A stretch of DNA of 64,000 nucleotides, from assembly GCA_029449245.1 (NCBI GenBank), contig JANATF010000002.1:2666001-2730000 (forward strand). The letters are read 5' to 3'. This document shows positions 27,804-36,077 of the stretch, one piece after another. How positions within the stretch are numbered: position 1 is the stretch's first letter; each line of letters opens with the position of its first letter. The notes beneath the pieces are model-generated. The model did not search any database. It was not told the origin of the DNA and saw only the letters and a program-made list of their open reading frames with translations. Both the position numbers and the translations under genes were made by a program. Source of the stretch: Mortierella alpina. Lineage: Eukaryota > Mortierellomycota > Mortierellomycetes > Mortierellales > Mortierellaceae.

Positions 27804-30800
27804 ATGATTGAGTACAACAACTTGAGAGTATGCACATTGAACGTCCGATCGATCGTGCGTGAGGCTATGAGGAGATCCTTCTTCTCTTGGCTAAGGACCC
27901 AAAAACAATACGACATTATCGCCCTACAGGAGACTGTGATGAACCCAGGACCCAACGACAACGAGGCGGCTCGACAGGCAAAGTGGGCAAGGGAATGGAA
28001 GGGACCTATCGTCTTCTCCAAACACTGTGCCACCCTCTGCAACAACAGCCGTCTCTCTCTACACAACCCCCAACAATACCTCGAAGGAAGGCTACTAACG
28101 GTCGAGGTGGTTTGCGACAACAAGCTTGACGAGAAGCTCTGCATTGCCAACGTGTATGCACCATCCAACAACGGTTGTAGTCAAGACAACTTCACGCCCG
28201 AGACCTTCCTCCAACAACTACCATACACCGCCCTCAACAACTACGACCATAAGCTCATTCTGGGCGACTTCAACGTGGTCGCTAACCCTCGCCTTGATCA
28301 AAACCCACCAGGCAGGCTCCGCACTGTCGCACGCTGGACCCTATTCAGCGAGGCATTTTCCCGCCTTGACGTCGTGGACATCGCTCCGGAGGCACCTGTG
28401 GACGAGAATGGCAAGGTGACTGATAACCACTTCACTCATGAGTACAGACGAAACAACAGCCTTCGTATGTCGCGCATCGATTATATCACTGTTTCCTCCC
28501 CTCTCCGGGATAGGGTAGCTTACTACCAGGTCTCCTCGGCTCCGTTTGTCAACTCGGACCACAGACTGGTCTCCGCGGTGATTAACTCGACTACACGACC
28601 CCGCAAACCCAAGGCCGCTCCGTCTCTTGACATTCGGATCCTCTCTGACCAGAGCTTCCGCGCTCAGATCCGCCAAACCTTGGAAAAATGCCAGCAAACT
28701 AGGACCACTCGCCCTGAATTATACCCCTCACCGGGCCACTTTTGGGACGAGTGCAAAGATAAGTTCCTACTGCTGGGTCAACAGTTTCGCAACAAACAAC
28801 GCTCTGCTGCCACGAGAAAGCGTGTCCTCCTCCAGAAGACTCTGAAGGAGGCGGACATACTCCTCAACCAAAACCCGAACTCGTCTGAAGCCCTTTGTCA
28901 TCGTCTGGATGCTCTTGCTGAACTAGAACGCCTGGAGGCTGACGCGATGCAACACACGGCTACTTTGGCCAAGGTCCGTTGGCTGGAGGAAGGCGAGAAG
29001 GCCTCACCCTTCTTTACCGACAACCTCAAGCGAGAGCGCCAGAGGAAGGACATCAAAGCACTAAAGTCTAGTTCAGGAGTCAGCACCCAAGTCCCGGAGG
29101 AGATGGACTCGATTGCTCGCCAGTTTTACACCCAACTATACGCGTCTCAACCAACGGATACCACCGCACAAGACACGCTCCTGGAGTGCGTGGAGAGGAA
29201 GATCCTACCGGACTGCAGTGCCATCCTGGATGAAGATCTGACATTGCAGGAGATTAAAAAATCAATCGACTCTATGGACCTTCGCTCTTCACCAGGATCG
29301 GACGGCCTCCCCTATGAATTTTACAAAACTTTCAAACATGACGTTGCCCCTATCCTTCTGGAGATGTTCAACTCGATCACGGACACTGACGGCGCACATC
29401 CAACCTCGCACGGGATCGCCCTCACAACTCTGATCCACAAAAAAGCCTGCAAGGAGGAGATGAAAAACTACCGACCGATCTCACTCACACAGACTGACTA
29501 CAAGATCTTCACAAAGGCTTTGACGAACAGGATCAACCCAGTCGCCAAAACGGTCATCAAACCGTGGCAGACAGGCTTCATCCCAGGTAGACAGGGCCAT
29601 GATAATGTTATGCTTATCGAGCTTCTGTCACAGTACGTCAACGACGGATCCCACGGTGATTACGCGATCCTCTCACTGGACCAGGAGAAGGCGTACGATA
29701 GAGTGGAGTGGGGGTACCTCTCCAGGGTGTTGGTGACATTTGGATTCGGAGCCAGGATGCGCAATTGGATCCGATGCTGCTACACCAATCTGACAGCCAG
29801 ACTCCTCATCAATGGCCGACAATCAGCTCCCTACCCAGTCGAACGAGGTCTCCGGCAAGGAGACCCTCTTGCACCAATCTTATTCAATTTTGTCCTGGAG
29901 CCCTTCCTCCTGTACTACCACAGGCACGCGAGTGGCATTAGAGTCGAGGACATGGGCTTCAAAGTCGCAGCCTTTGCCGATGACACCAATTTGTTTATCC
30001 AGCCTGGAGACGAGCAGCACGCACTGCGAGCGATCGAACTTCACGAGAAGGCATCCGGCGCCAAGGTCAACCAGGACAAAACGGAGGTAATACCACTCAC
30101 TAGGGGGGCGACGACAACCATTGTCTTCCCGTCCTTTACAGTCAAACCATTCGAGGACCCGTTCACCCACCTGGGGGTCATCATACAACCCTCAGGGCGT
30201 CTTATGGTGCCCATCGAAAAGGCCATTCTGGAGGACCTCAAGTCCACAGTCCAAGCGTGGCACAGGAGGCGCCTGTCGTTCGCTGGGCGGGTCACGGCCG
30301 CCAACACATATCTGTTATCCAAACTCTGGCACGTTGCCCCCTTTTATACGTTCAGCAAAAAGTTTTTCAAGGCAGTTGACACCATCACAAAGGCCCTCCT
30401 CTGGCACGACAAACCAGCTAGGGTCTCGTTGTCATGGTACCGCCTGCCTCGGAAAGACGGGGGCTGGGGCCTCATCAACCCTGAGACTCAATGCCAGGCC
30501 CTGAAGGCGAAATGGTTAGCGCGATGGAGAACTCAACGCACCCGCTGGAGACGGCTCTTTACGTTGTCGGCCCAAGGATGCTTTGGCCTCAATGACGTTG
30601 ATGCTACTGAATCCTTTCTTGCGACTCCCACTATACAGCAGGCCATCGTGGGTGGCCCCATGCACTCCTCGACTACAGCACAGGCCACCACAGCCTTCGC
30701 CAAACTGGACGTCAAGGACATATCTCCCATGGAAGCGGTCTCACTTGCTAAAAAAAAGAACGCGGACTCGAAGATTGGCGGCCACACTAAATACGGCGAC

Positions 30801-31805
30801 AAATACCTTATATCTGAGTTCACGGTCAGGACGGCTCGGCAGTACCTGGATGAGAAGGCGCTTGAGGCTCACAAGGCGAGACCTCGACCCTCAAAGCTCT
30901 CCCTCCAGGCGCCCATCTTTGCCAACCTACCCCTCCGTGATATCACGCCAGACACAGCAGCCAGGGTCGAACTGGACTTGAGGACAGCGCGCGCGATGGC
31001 GGCTACAAATGACCCCACCATTGACCCAGTCCCAACACCCAAGGACATCGCTGAAGCACAGAAGGCAGCCGAGATCTCACTACCCGATGCCCAGTGGACA
31101 GTCTTTTTCTCTCGCCTCCACTGCCGTCAACGTCGCACCAATGAGAAGGACTTTCTGTACCTCATTGCTCACCGCAAGATATACACCCACGGTATCAAGA
31201 GCAACTTTGGATACGAAGACTCACCCTCACCTGGTTGTAGGAGATGCAAGATAGACGATCCCGACCTCGACCCACCCTTTGAGACCCGTCGCCACGCCTT
31301 TCACTCGTGCCCGTCGGTCCTGGTACTCTGGACACAGGCCCTACGATGGCTGCAGCAGTTGCTGCCACAGCAGCAGCTAAGTGACGATGGTCTTCAATTG
31401 ATTCTCTGTTGGCCAGCAACCACTGCCCTGCCCACTATCGTCATCCATCTCCACTCGGTCGTAACGCATGCCATCTACCGTACTTACTGCAAGTTAGGGG
31501 ACGGTGAGCCTCTGAGGCCCAACCAACTATCATGGATGGCCCTCGCCGCTTTCCAGTCCCGCGGTCGGCTTGAACTCGTCCGAGCACTACACAAGGATCA
31601 GCGTGAACGGGAGCGAGTGCCCAGAACTGGCGCCCGACAACCACGAGAACCTCCGGACCCAGATCACCACTACAAAGTCTTCAAGGCTGAATGGCACCAC
31701 CCGCCCCACATTGTGGTGTCTGACGATACCATCTCCTTTGGGGACATGTGGGTGCTGCAGGACCAGGAAGCCCTCTCGGTAGACGACCCTGTCGACCTCG
31801 AGTAA
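27804..31805 (+). CDS. Non-LTR retrotransposon ORF2: APE endonuclease, reverse transcriptase and zinc finger, copy 3
   Basis: 1333 residues, intact. About seven substitutions relative to copies 1 and 2 lie outside the catalytic motifs, for example DNFTPE, RSAATR, GCFGLN, SLAKKKN, AATNDP, KIDDPD and ALAAFQ. Catalytic E43, the SDH triad, FADD and the Cys/His finger are all kept. Confidence 0.96.
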   Translation: MIEYNNLRVCTLNVRSIVREAMRRSFFSWLRTQKQYDIIALQETVMNPGPNDNEAARQAKWAREWKGPIVFSKHCATLCNNSRLSLHNPQQYLEGRLLTVEVVCDNKLDEKLCIANVYAPSNNGCSQDNFTPETFLQQLPYTALNNYDHKLILGDFNVVANPRLDQNPPGRLRTVARWTLFSEAFSRLDVVDIAPEAPVDENGKVTDNHFTHEYRRNNSLRMSRIDYITVSSPLRDRVAYYQVSSAPFVNSDHRLVSAVINSTTRPRKPKAAPSLDIRILSDQSFRAQIRQTLEKCQQTRTTRPELYPSPGHFWDECKDKFLLLGQQFRNKQRSAATRKRVLLQKTLKEADILLNQNPNSSEALCHRLDALAELERLEADAMQHTATLAKVRWLEEGEKASPFFTDNLKRERQRKDIKALKSSSGVSTQVPEEMDSIARQFYTQLYASQPTDTTAQDTLLECVERKILPDCSAILDEDLTLQEIKKSIDSMDLRSSPGSDGLPYEFYKTFKHDVAPILLEMFNSITDTDGAHPTSHGIALTTLIHKKACKEEMKNYRPISLTQTDYKIFTKALTNRINPVAKTVIKPWQTGFIPGRQGHDNVMLIELLSQYVNDGSHGDYAILSLDQEKAYDRVEWGYLSRVLVTFGFGARMRNWIRCCYTNLTARLLINGRQSAPYPVERGLRQGDPLAPILFNFVLEPFLLYYHRHASGIRVEDMGFKVAAFADDTNLFIQPGDEQHALRAIELHEKASGAKVNQDKTEVIPLTRGATTTIVFPSFTVKPFEDPFTHLGVIIQPSGRLMVPIEKAILEDLKSTVQAWHRRRLSFAGRVTAANTYLLSKLWHVAPFYTFSKKFFKAVDTITKALLWHDKPARVSLSWYRLPRKDGGWGLINPETQCQALKAKWLARWRTQRTRWRRLFTLSAQGCFGLNDVDATESFLATPTIQQAIVGGPMHSSTTAQATTAFAKLDVKDISPMEAVSLAKKKNADSKIGGHTKYGDKYLISEFTVRTARQYLDEKALEAHKARPRPSKLSLQAPIFANLPLRDITPDTAARVELDLRTARAMAATNDPTIDPVPTPKDIAEAQKAAEISLPDAQWTVFFSRLHCRQRRTNEKDFLYLIAHRKIYTHGIKSNFGYEDSPSPGCRRCKIDDPDLDPPFETRRHAFHSCPSVLVLWTQALRWLQQLLPQQQLSDDGLQLILCWPATTALPTIVIHLHSVVTHAIYRTYCKLGDGEPLRPNQLSWMALAAFQSRGRLELVRALHKDQRERERVPRTGARQPREPPDPDHHYKVFKAEWHHPPHIVVSDDTISFGDMWVLQDQEALSVDDPVDLE

Positions 31806-31879
31806 CTGCTTGGTTTCTGTCGCTATTCACCCTTGTTCTTTGGATTCGTCCTACTCTTTATTTTTATTTTTTATTTTTT

Positions 31880-32524
31880 CTACTTCTTGTTATACACCTC
31901 GAGCCTGGACCAGTACGCCCGGGCCAGAGCGCCCTGCTCTCTGACTCGCTCTTCCAACCGCCGAACCGCTTCTGCGTGTTCCTGCACCATGGCGGCGTAC
32001 TGCTCTTGCCGAGGACACAACTGCAGCACTAGTTGCTGCAGACGCTCTTGGAGGCCCACCTTGTCACTCTGAAGCACGTCCCACATCCGCTGGAGACCGG
32101 CCCTGTCCTCAACGCTCACCTCGTGGTGCAAGATCCGCTCCTCGAGCAGCGCGAGTCGCTCGATCGTGGTGTGCAAGTTCCCTTGGAGCTTCCAAAACCA
32201 CAAGACACCGACGTCCTGCCCCCTAGGCTCTGCTTCAGGATCAGGGGCCTCATAAGTGGGAGGCCCTGTGATCCCCCCACCGGCGCCACCTGGACTAGCG
32301 GGAGAGGACAAGGGCGACAACTCTGGCGACGGACTGGCAACGGCCTGACTGAGCTCGAACCCACCTTCGTCCGAGTCCTGAACGAACGTGGTATCGCGCT
32401 CTCCAGCTGGACTACCGGCAGGACTCAGCGGCTCCAACAGTGGTGACTGCTGGCGCGAGTCAAGACCGCTGGACCTCCTGCGGAGGGGCCTCAAACTGGG
32501 TGAAAGAATGGTTCTGGAGGTCAT
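31880..32524 (-). CDS. ORF3: antisense coiled-coil ORF, copy 3
   Basis: 214 residues from the ATG at 32524. Four amino-acid changes relative to copies 1 and 2 (SSGLDS, GAGGGI, CPRQEQ, LEVYNK) leave the frame open. Here the open frame extends upstream to 32935. The excess of replacement changes over this short stretch gives no clear sign of purifying selection. Confidence 0.5.
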   Translation of the reverse strand: MTSRTILSPSLRPLRRRSSGLDSRQQSPLLEPLSPAGSPAGERDTTFVQDSDEGGFELSQAVASPSPELSPLSSPASPGGAGGGITGPPTYEAPDPEAEPRGQDVGVLWFWKLQGNLHTTIERLALLEERILHHEVSVEDRAGLQRMWDVLQSDKVGLQERLQQLVLQLCPRQEQYAAMVQEHAEAVRRLEERVREQGALARAYWSRLEVYNKK

Positions 32525-33557
32525 GGTGTTTTTCGTGATGGAGTGGTTGGGGACAATGGTGATGGTGAATTGAGGAAAAGGAATGGCGAAAAGGAATGGC
32601 GGACGCAATGGAGTGAATTTATGCTCTCCATTTCGAATGTCGTGGAAGGAGTCAGCGTGGAGAGGAAATGGCGTGATGATGGAGAGGCAAGGTGGACCAA
32701 TGGGAGATCTTGTCGTCGCCATCCTCTTTCTTTTTTTCCTCTCTCTTTGGGCATGCACTCTGACGTACAGTCCTCCATTCACTTTCTCTTTTTTTTTCTT
32801 CTTTCTTTCTTTTTTTCTCCTCCCCCTCCTTGTCCCATCTACAGCTGCATCCTCTCTCCCCTTCACCGTCAGCGTCCTCCCACCATCAGCTCTTCTACCC
32901 AACCCCCCTATACACCCACACACACCCACACACACTCACACAACAACAACCAACTACCATTAGCGCGAGCCCATAGGACCCGCCACAGACGACTCACAGA
33001 CCCGCCGGCCATGGACCTCTGACTCAAGTGCCTCAAGACCGAGCGGCCTCACCCTCCCCACACTTATGCATCCGGACCTGGCACCTCCGATGGCGATGTG
33101 TGGGTGCCCACAGACCATGAGGGTCCCGGCCGACACCTCTGTCGCCGAAGAGCAGCTGCCTGCCCCCAGCTGCTTACCAGGATCACTCCCCTGACTCCTG
33201 TAGAGCAGCCCTGCCCCCCTGAGGGCTGCTGACCCAGACCTTTTTGCCATTTTTTTTTACTACCCTCCCACATACGGGAGGGCCCCGAGTGTGCTCCCTG
33301 ACACTCCACCCGCAATCTGTGCTCCCTGAGATTGCTTGTACTATACAAACACATACCCGCTCTATTTTTCCGTCTGTTCCTACCCTGCCTCACCGCAGCG
33401 GCTCGGGGGCCAGCTGTTCTTCCTGGTTTTTGGTCTGGGTCATTTTGACTTGCGGCTTCTTGAGGTTTCCACCTTTCACCCTACATAGCATATGAACTTT
33501 TTTCACTGCCAGGAGGGACACCCCCACCCGTGGGAAAGTCCCGACCTAAAATAAAGC

Positions 33558-33577
33558 ACCTCATCATATGGTGAGGT
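33558..33577 (+). other. Palindrome at the element 3' end completed by the tRNA target
   Basis: A 20 bp near-perfect palindrome: ACCTCA at one end pairs with TGAGGT at the other, with one T-G pair. The last three bases (GGT) belong to the tRNA. It is present at the 3' end of every family A copy (17923-17942, 25738-25757, and on the minus strand next to 5305). Confidence 0.8.
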
Positions 33578-33646
33578 CTGCTGGCCCAATGGAAAGGCGT
33601 CTGACTACGAATCAGGAGATTGCAGGTTCGACCCCTGCGTAGATCA
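33575..33646 (+). tRNA. tRNA-Arg(ACG): tRNA-Arg (anticodon ACG)
   Basis: A 72-nt gene, identical to the minus-strand copy at 5234-5305, with intact A box, anticodon loop CTACGAA and B box (GGTTCGACCCC). Family A copy 3 sits immediately upstream, so the native 5' flank has been replaced by element sequence. The internal promoter is complete and the gene should still be transcribed. Confidence 0.97.
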
Positions 33647-33649
33647 ATC

Positions 33650-33662
33650 TTTTTGACTTTTT
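33650..33662 (+). terminator. Pol III terminator of tRNA-Arg
   Basis: Two runs of five T (33650-33654, 33658-33662) lie 4 and 12 nt after the tRNA end. Confidence 0.8.
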
Positions 33663-35042
33663 GCTGTTATTTTGTGCATATATGGAGAGCTGATCCAACG
33701 TCGGCGACACTGCACTTTTTTGCTGCAAATCGCTGCCTGGAAGCAACCACGGATCCGTTATTCACAGCACAATGAAGCCTGAAAGCTGTCAGCTTCTGAT
33801 AAATATGAGAAAAGTTTTTTTTTGCGATCCTGATGCGTCTCAGCAACAAAAAAAAAAATGTCGCCTGCGTGGGGGAGGCCATCGTCATTACGAAACGTGC
33901 TGTGGAGTGGCCATATCATTGAGATGCGTTACCTACGGCAGAGGAAATAAATAAGAAAGGTAAAGAAAGGCACATGGAGAGAACCAGCAACGTCTCACAG
34001 AAGGTACATGTGAAGGATACGACACCCTGTGCGCTTTTGTGGGGTGGATGCGTGTTGCCTGCATATGGCCCAGTCAGCAAATACACTCTCGCCGCTTAGC
34101 GTCGTTTTTTTTCTCTACATTTTTGTTTGCAACTTTTTGGTCGAGAGAGAGATAGAGAGCGCCTATCTATTCTTGTCTTCGACATCTACAGTACAGTTCC
34201 ATATTGCTCCTCTTGACCACGGCGAGCACAACGAGATCAGAAGTGGATACGGTAATCCTTGTGCAGCACTCGCGCATGTTGCAGCATCTTGTGGCGTTGG
34301 TAATACTGTGAGCAGTGCAGTCTGATGAAAGAAGGTTGTGTGCTTGGACGGCGAACGCAGAGGACGATGGGGCCGTCTCTCCTGCATACTGCCATCACGT
34401 CTGCATGACGGAGGATTTCTGAGGGTGGGGGCGACTTTGTATGCAAGTACCTCAGGGATCATACGGGTGCTAAATTGCATATCTCTGCTAGCGCGAGAAC
34501 GAAAGGGTTCTTCAGAGCGGAGAGCAAAGCTAAAGCGTTTCGACGCTAAGGGATCTGGGAAGGTAGGAACTTACAAATATGCTCACCGGCAGAGAAAACA
34601 ACGAGTGGATTGTCCAGCAGCGCAAGCGTATAAGCTACGTTGCCGGTGCCCAACACAACTCTGTGCCGTACATGTGCTTCTCCCTGTTGTTTTTCGCCCT
34701 TTTGCTGTTGAGGACCGTAGCACAACTGAGTGGGGAGTTGATTCTCCACACCGAGCTACATGTCACCGAGTACCACCATAATAATTGCCAATTGATATTT
34801 GTTATTCGCTTCTTGCTTCTTGCTTCTTGCTTCCCTTCCGTCCCCCATCGCTCTCACCCAGCCTCCCAACTCGGCCACGGCCCCAACAGCACCTGCACCT
34901 GCCCTGGCCAAGGCTAGCTCGCAACTCTGTTCTTACGCTCCCATCTTTAGCTGCTGTCCATCAATACGCTAGTCGGGTGCCTGTCTATCCTCTCCCTCGT
35001 CTCTTTCTCGTTCTCTTAAGGCCATTGTTTATAGTTCTTTTT

Positions 35043-35045
<3 letters not shown>

Positions 35046-35104
<59 letters not shown>
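35046..35104 (+). repeat. (TC)n microsatellite
   Basis: About 59 bp of uninterrupted CT dinucleotides. Confidence 0.95.
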
Positions 35105-35107
<3 letters not shown>

Positions 35108-35138
35108 CACTGTGTCTCTTTCCGTGTCTCTTTCCGTG

Positions 35139-35219
35139 TCTCTTTCTGTTGACAGGATCTTGTTCTCTCTTTCTGTTGACAGGATCTTGTTCTCTCTTTC
35201 TGTTGACAGGATCTTGTTC
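35139..35219 (+). repeat. 27 bp minisatellite, three exact units
   Basis: Three perfect copies of a 27 bp unit containing TTGACAGGATCTTG (35139-35165, 35166-35192, 35193-35219), followed by a partial fourth. Confidence 0.95.
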
Positions 35220-36077
35220 TCTCTTTCTGTGCGATCCTTTTGACTTTTCTCGCTCATTTTTCATTTTGCATTCTTCGCTTCTCCCACATTTATCTTTTCT
35301 GCTTTTTGCGGCCACTTCTTCCTGGCGAGCCCTGCTGATCTGCTCCTCCCTGTATCCCTCTTCCACATCCGCATCCTCACTCTCGCTTTCCTCCTCCACC
35401 ATCTCCACTCGTCAACAACACTCCTTGATCGACCCACCTGCTCGTGCCACCGTAAAAAGGTACCACCGTAATTTCCTTCCAACGGCTTCAACGGGAAATT
35501 GCTGAATAACCACTTGGACGTCAGTGCAGCGCCCAGCGCCCACATTCCCCACTTATGCTGACATTCTCATTGAAGATGCCATCCATCCATCCATCCACCC
35601 CCTACTCATGTGCTGGTCATGCAGTGCACAATGCATTTGTTCTTCACTCAAAAGATCGCGTCGACTCCTAAGCAGAGAGGACAGAAGGTGCGCGCCTGAT
35701 CCAGCACAGCTTCTCAACCCTACACCTCTCCACTCGTCCCTCTTCGCCCACTCGACCATCTCCGCCCGCCCGACAAAGGCACTACCGCTTCCACTTTCAG
35801 GTGCACCGACCAACTATGGCTAGCGAATATGAACAGACACTAAAATCACGCTTTGGTGTTTTCGTTCTCGTCCACAATTTGCTTCTGTTGGTTAAAGTGA
35901 ATGTGGACGCTGCTTCTCCTCCCTTTTTGTTACTTCCGCGTGTTAATAACTGCTCATGTACACTTCTGCGCATGTTTCTCTCTTGCCTCTGCTGTTCCTA
36001 ATGTAGAACATAGGACAGCGATATATTATTGAAGTCCGCGTGCACTTAGAGGAGTGGACGAAGAAAACTCCTCCCTG

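Larger units (their letters stand above)
25779..33574 (+). mobile_element. Full-length tRNA-Arg-specific non-LTR retrotransposon, family A copy 3
   Basis: 7796 bp with the same layout. It is somewhat more different from copies 1 and 2 than they are from each other: about two residues in ORF1, seven in ORF2, four in ORF3, and changes in the TC-rich stretch at 32785-32830. Its 3' end adjoins the complete tRNA-Arg gene. It is probably the older insertion, with copies 1 and 2 added later upstream. Confidence 0.95.
33080..33930 (-). repeat. Right arm of ~850 bp inverted repeat enclosing the retroelement block
   Basis: Reverse complement of 4951-5800. It covers the last ~495 bp of the copy 3 tail, the tRNA-Arg gene and about 284 bp of its 3' flank, and ends at GAGATGCGTT. 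Confidence 0.9.
33931..36077. other. Intergenic region with pyrimidine-rich promoter
   Basis: No convincing gene. Short frames on both strands lack recognisable domains. From about 34800 the plus strand becomes strongly pyrimidine-rich, as is common upstream of genes here, and carries a (TC)n tract and a 27 bp minisatellite. It probably includes the promoter and 5' UTR of the seven-TM gene. An ATG at 35816 followed by intron-like sequence (acceptor at about 36005) may belong to an upstream ORF or 5' exon. Confidence 0.5.

Noticed and set aside
10126-33646. CRISPR-like array suggested by regularly recurring 24 bp sequence
   Set aside because: The repeats are 7.8 kb apart, belong to a tRNA gene and flank retrotransposons.
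34029-35545. Several 90-150 residue frames upstream of the seven-TM gene
   Set aside because: They run through TC repeats and pyrimidine-rich leader sequence on both strands and show no domain, splice structure or sensible composition.
36018-36056. Words of 14-15 bp shared with the 363 bp solo LTR (near 7056) and the MITE (near 7949)
   Set aside because: Matches of this length are expected by chance in a 64 kb window. No flanking similarity or duplication supports an insertion.
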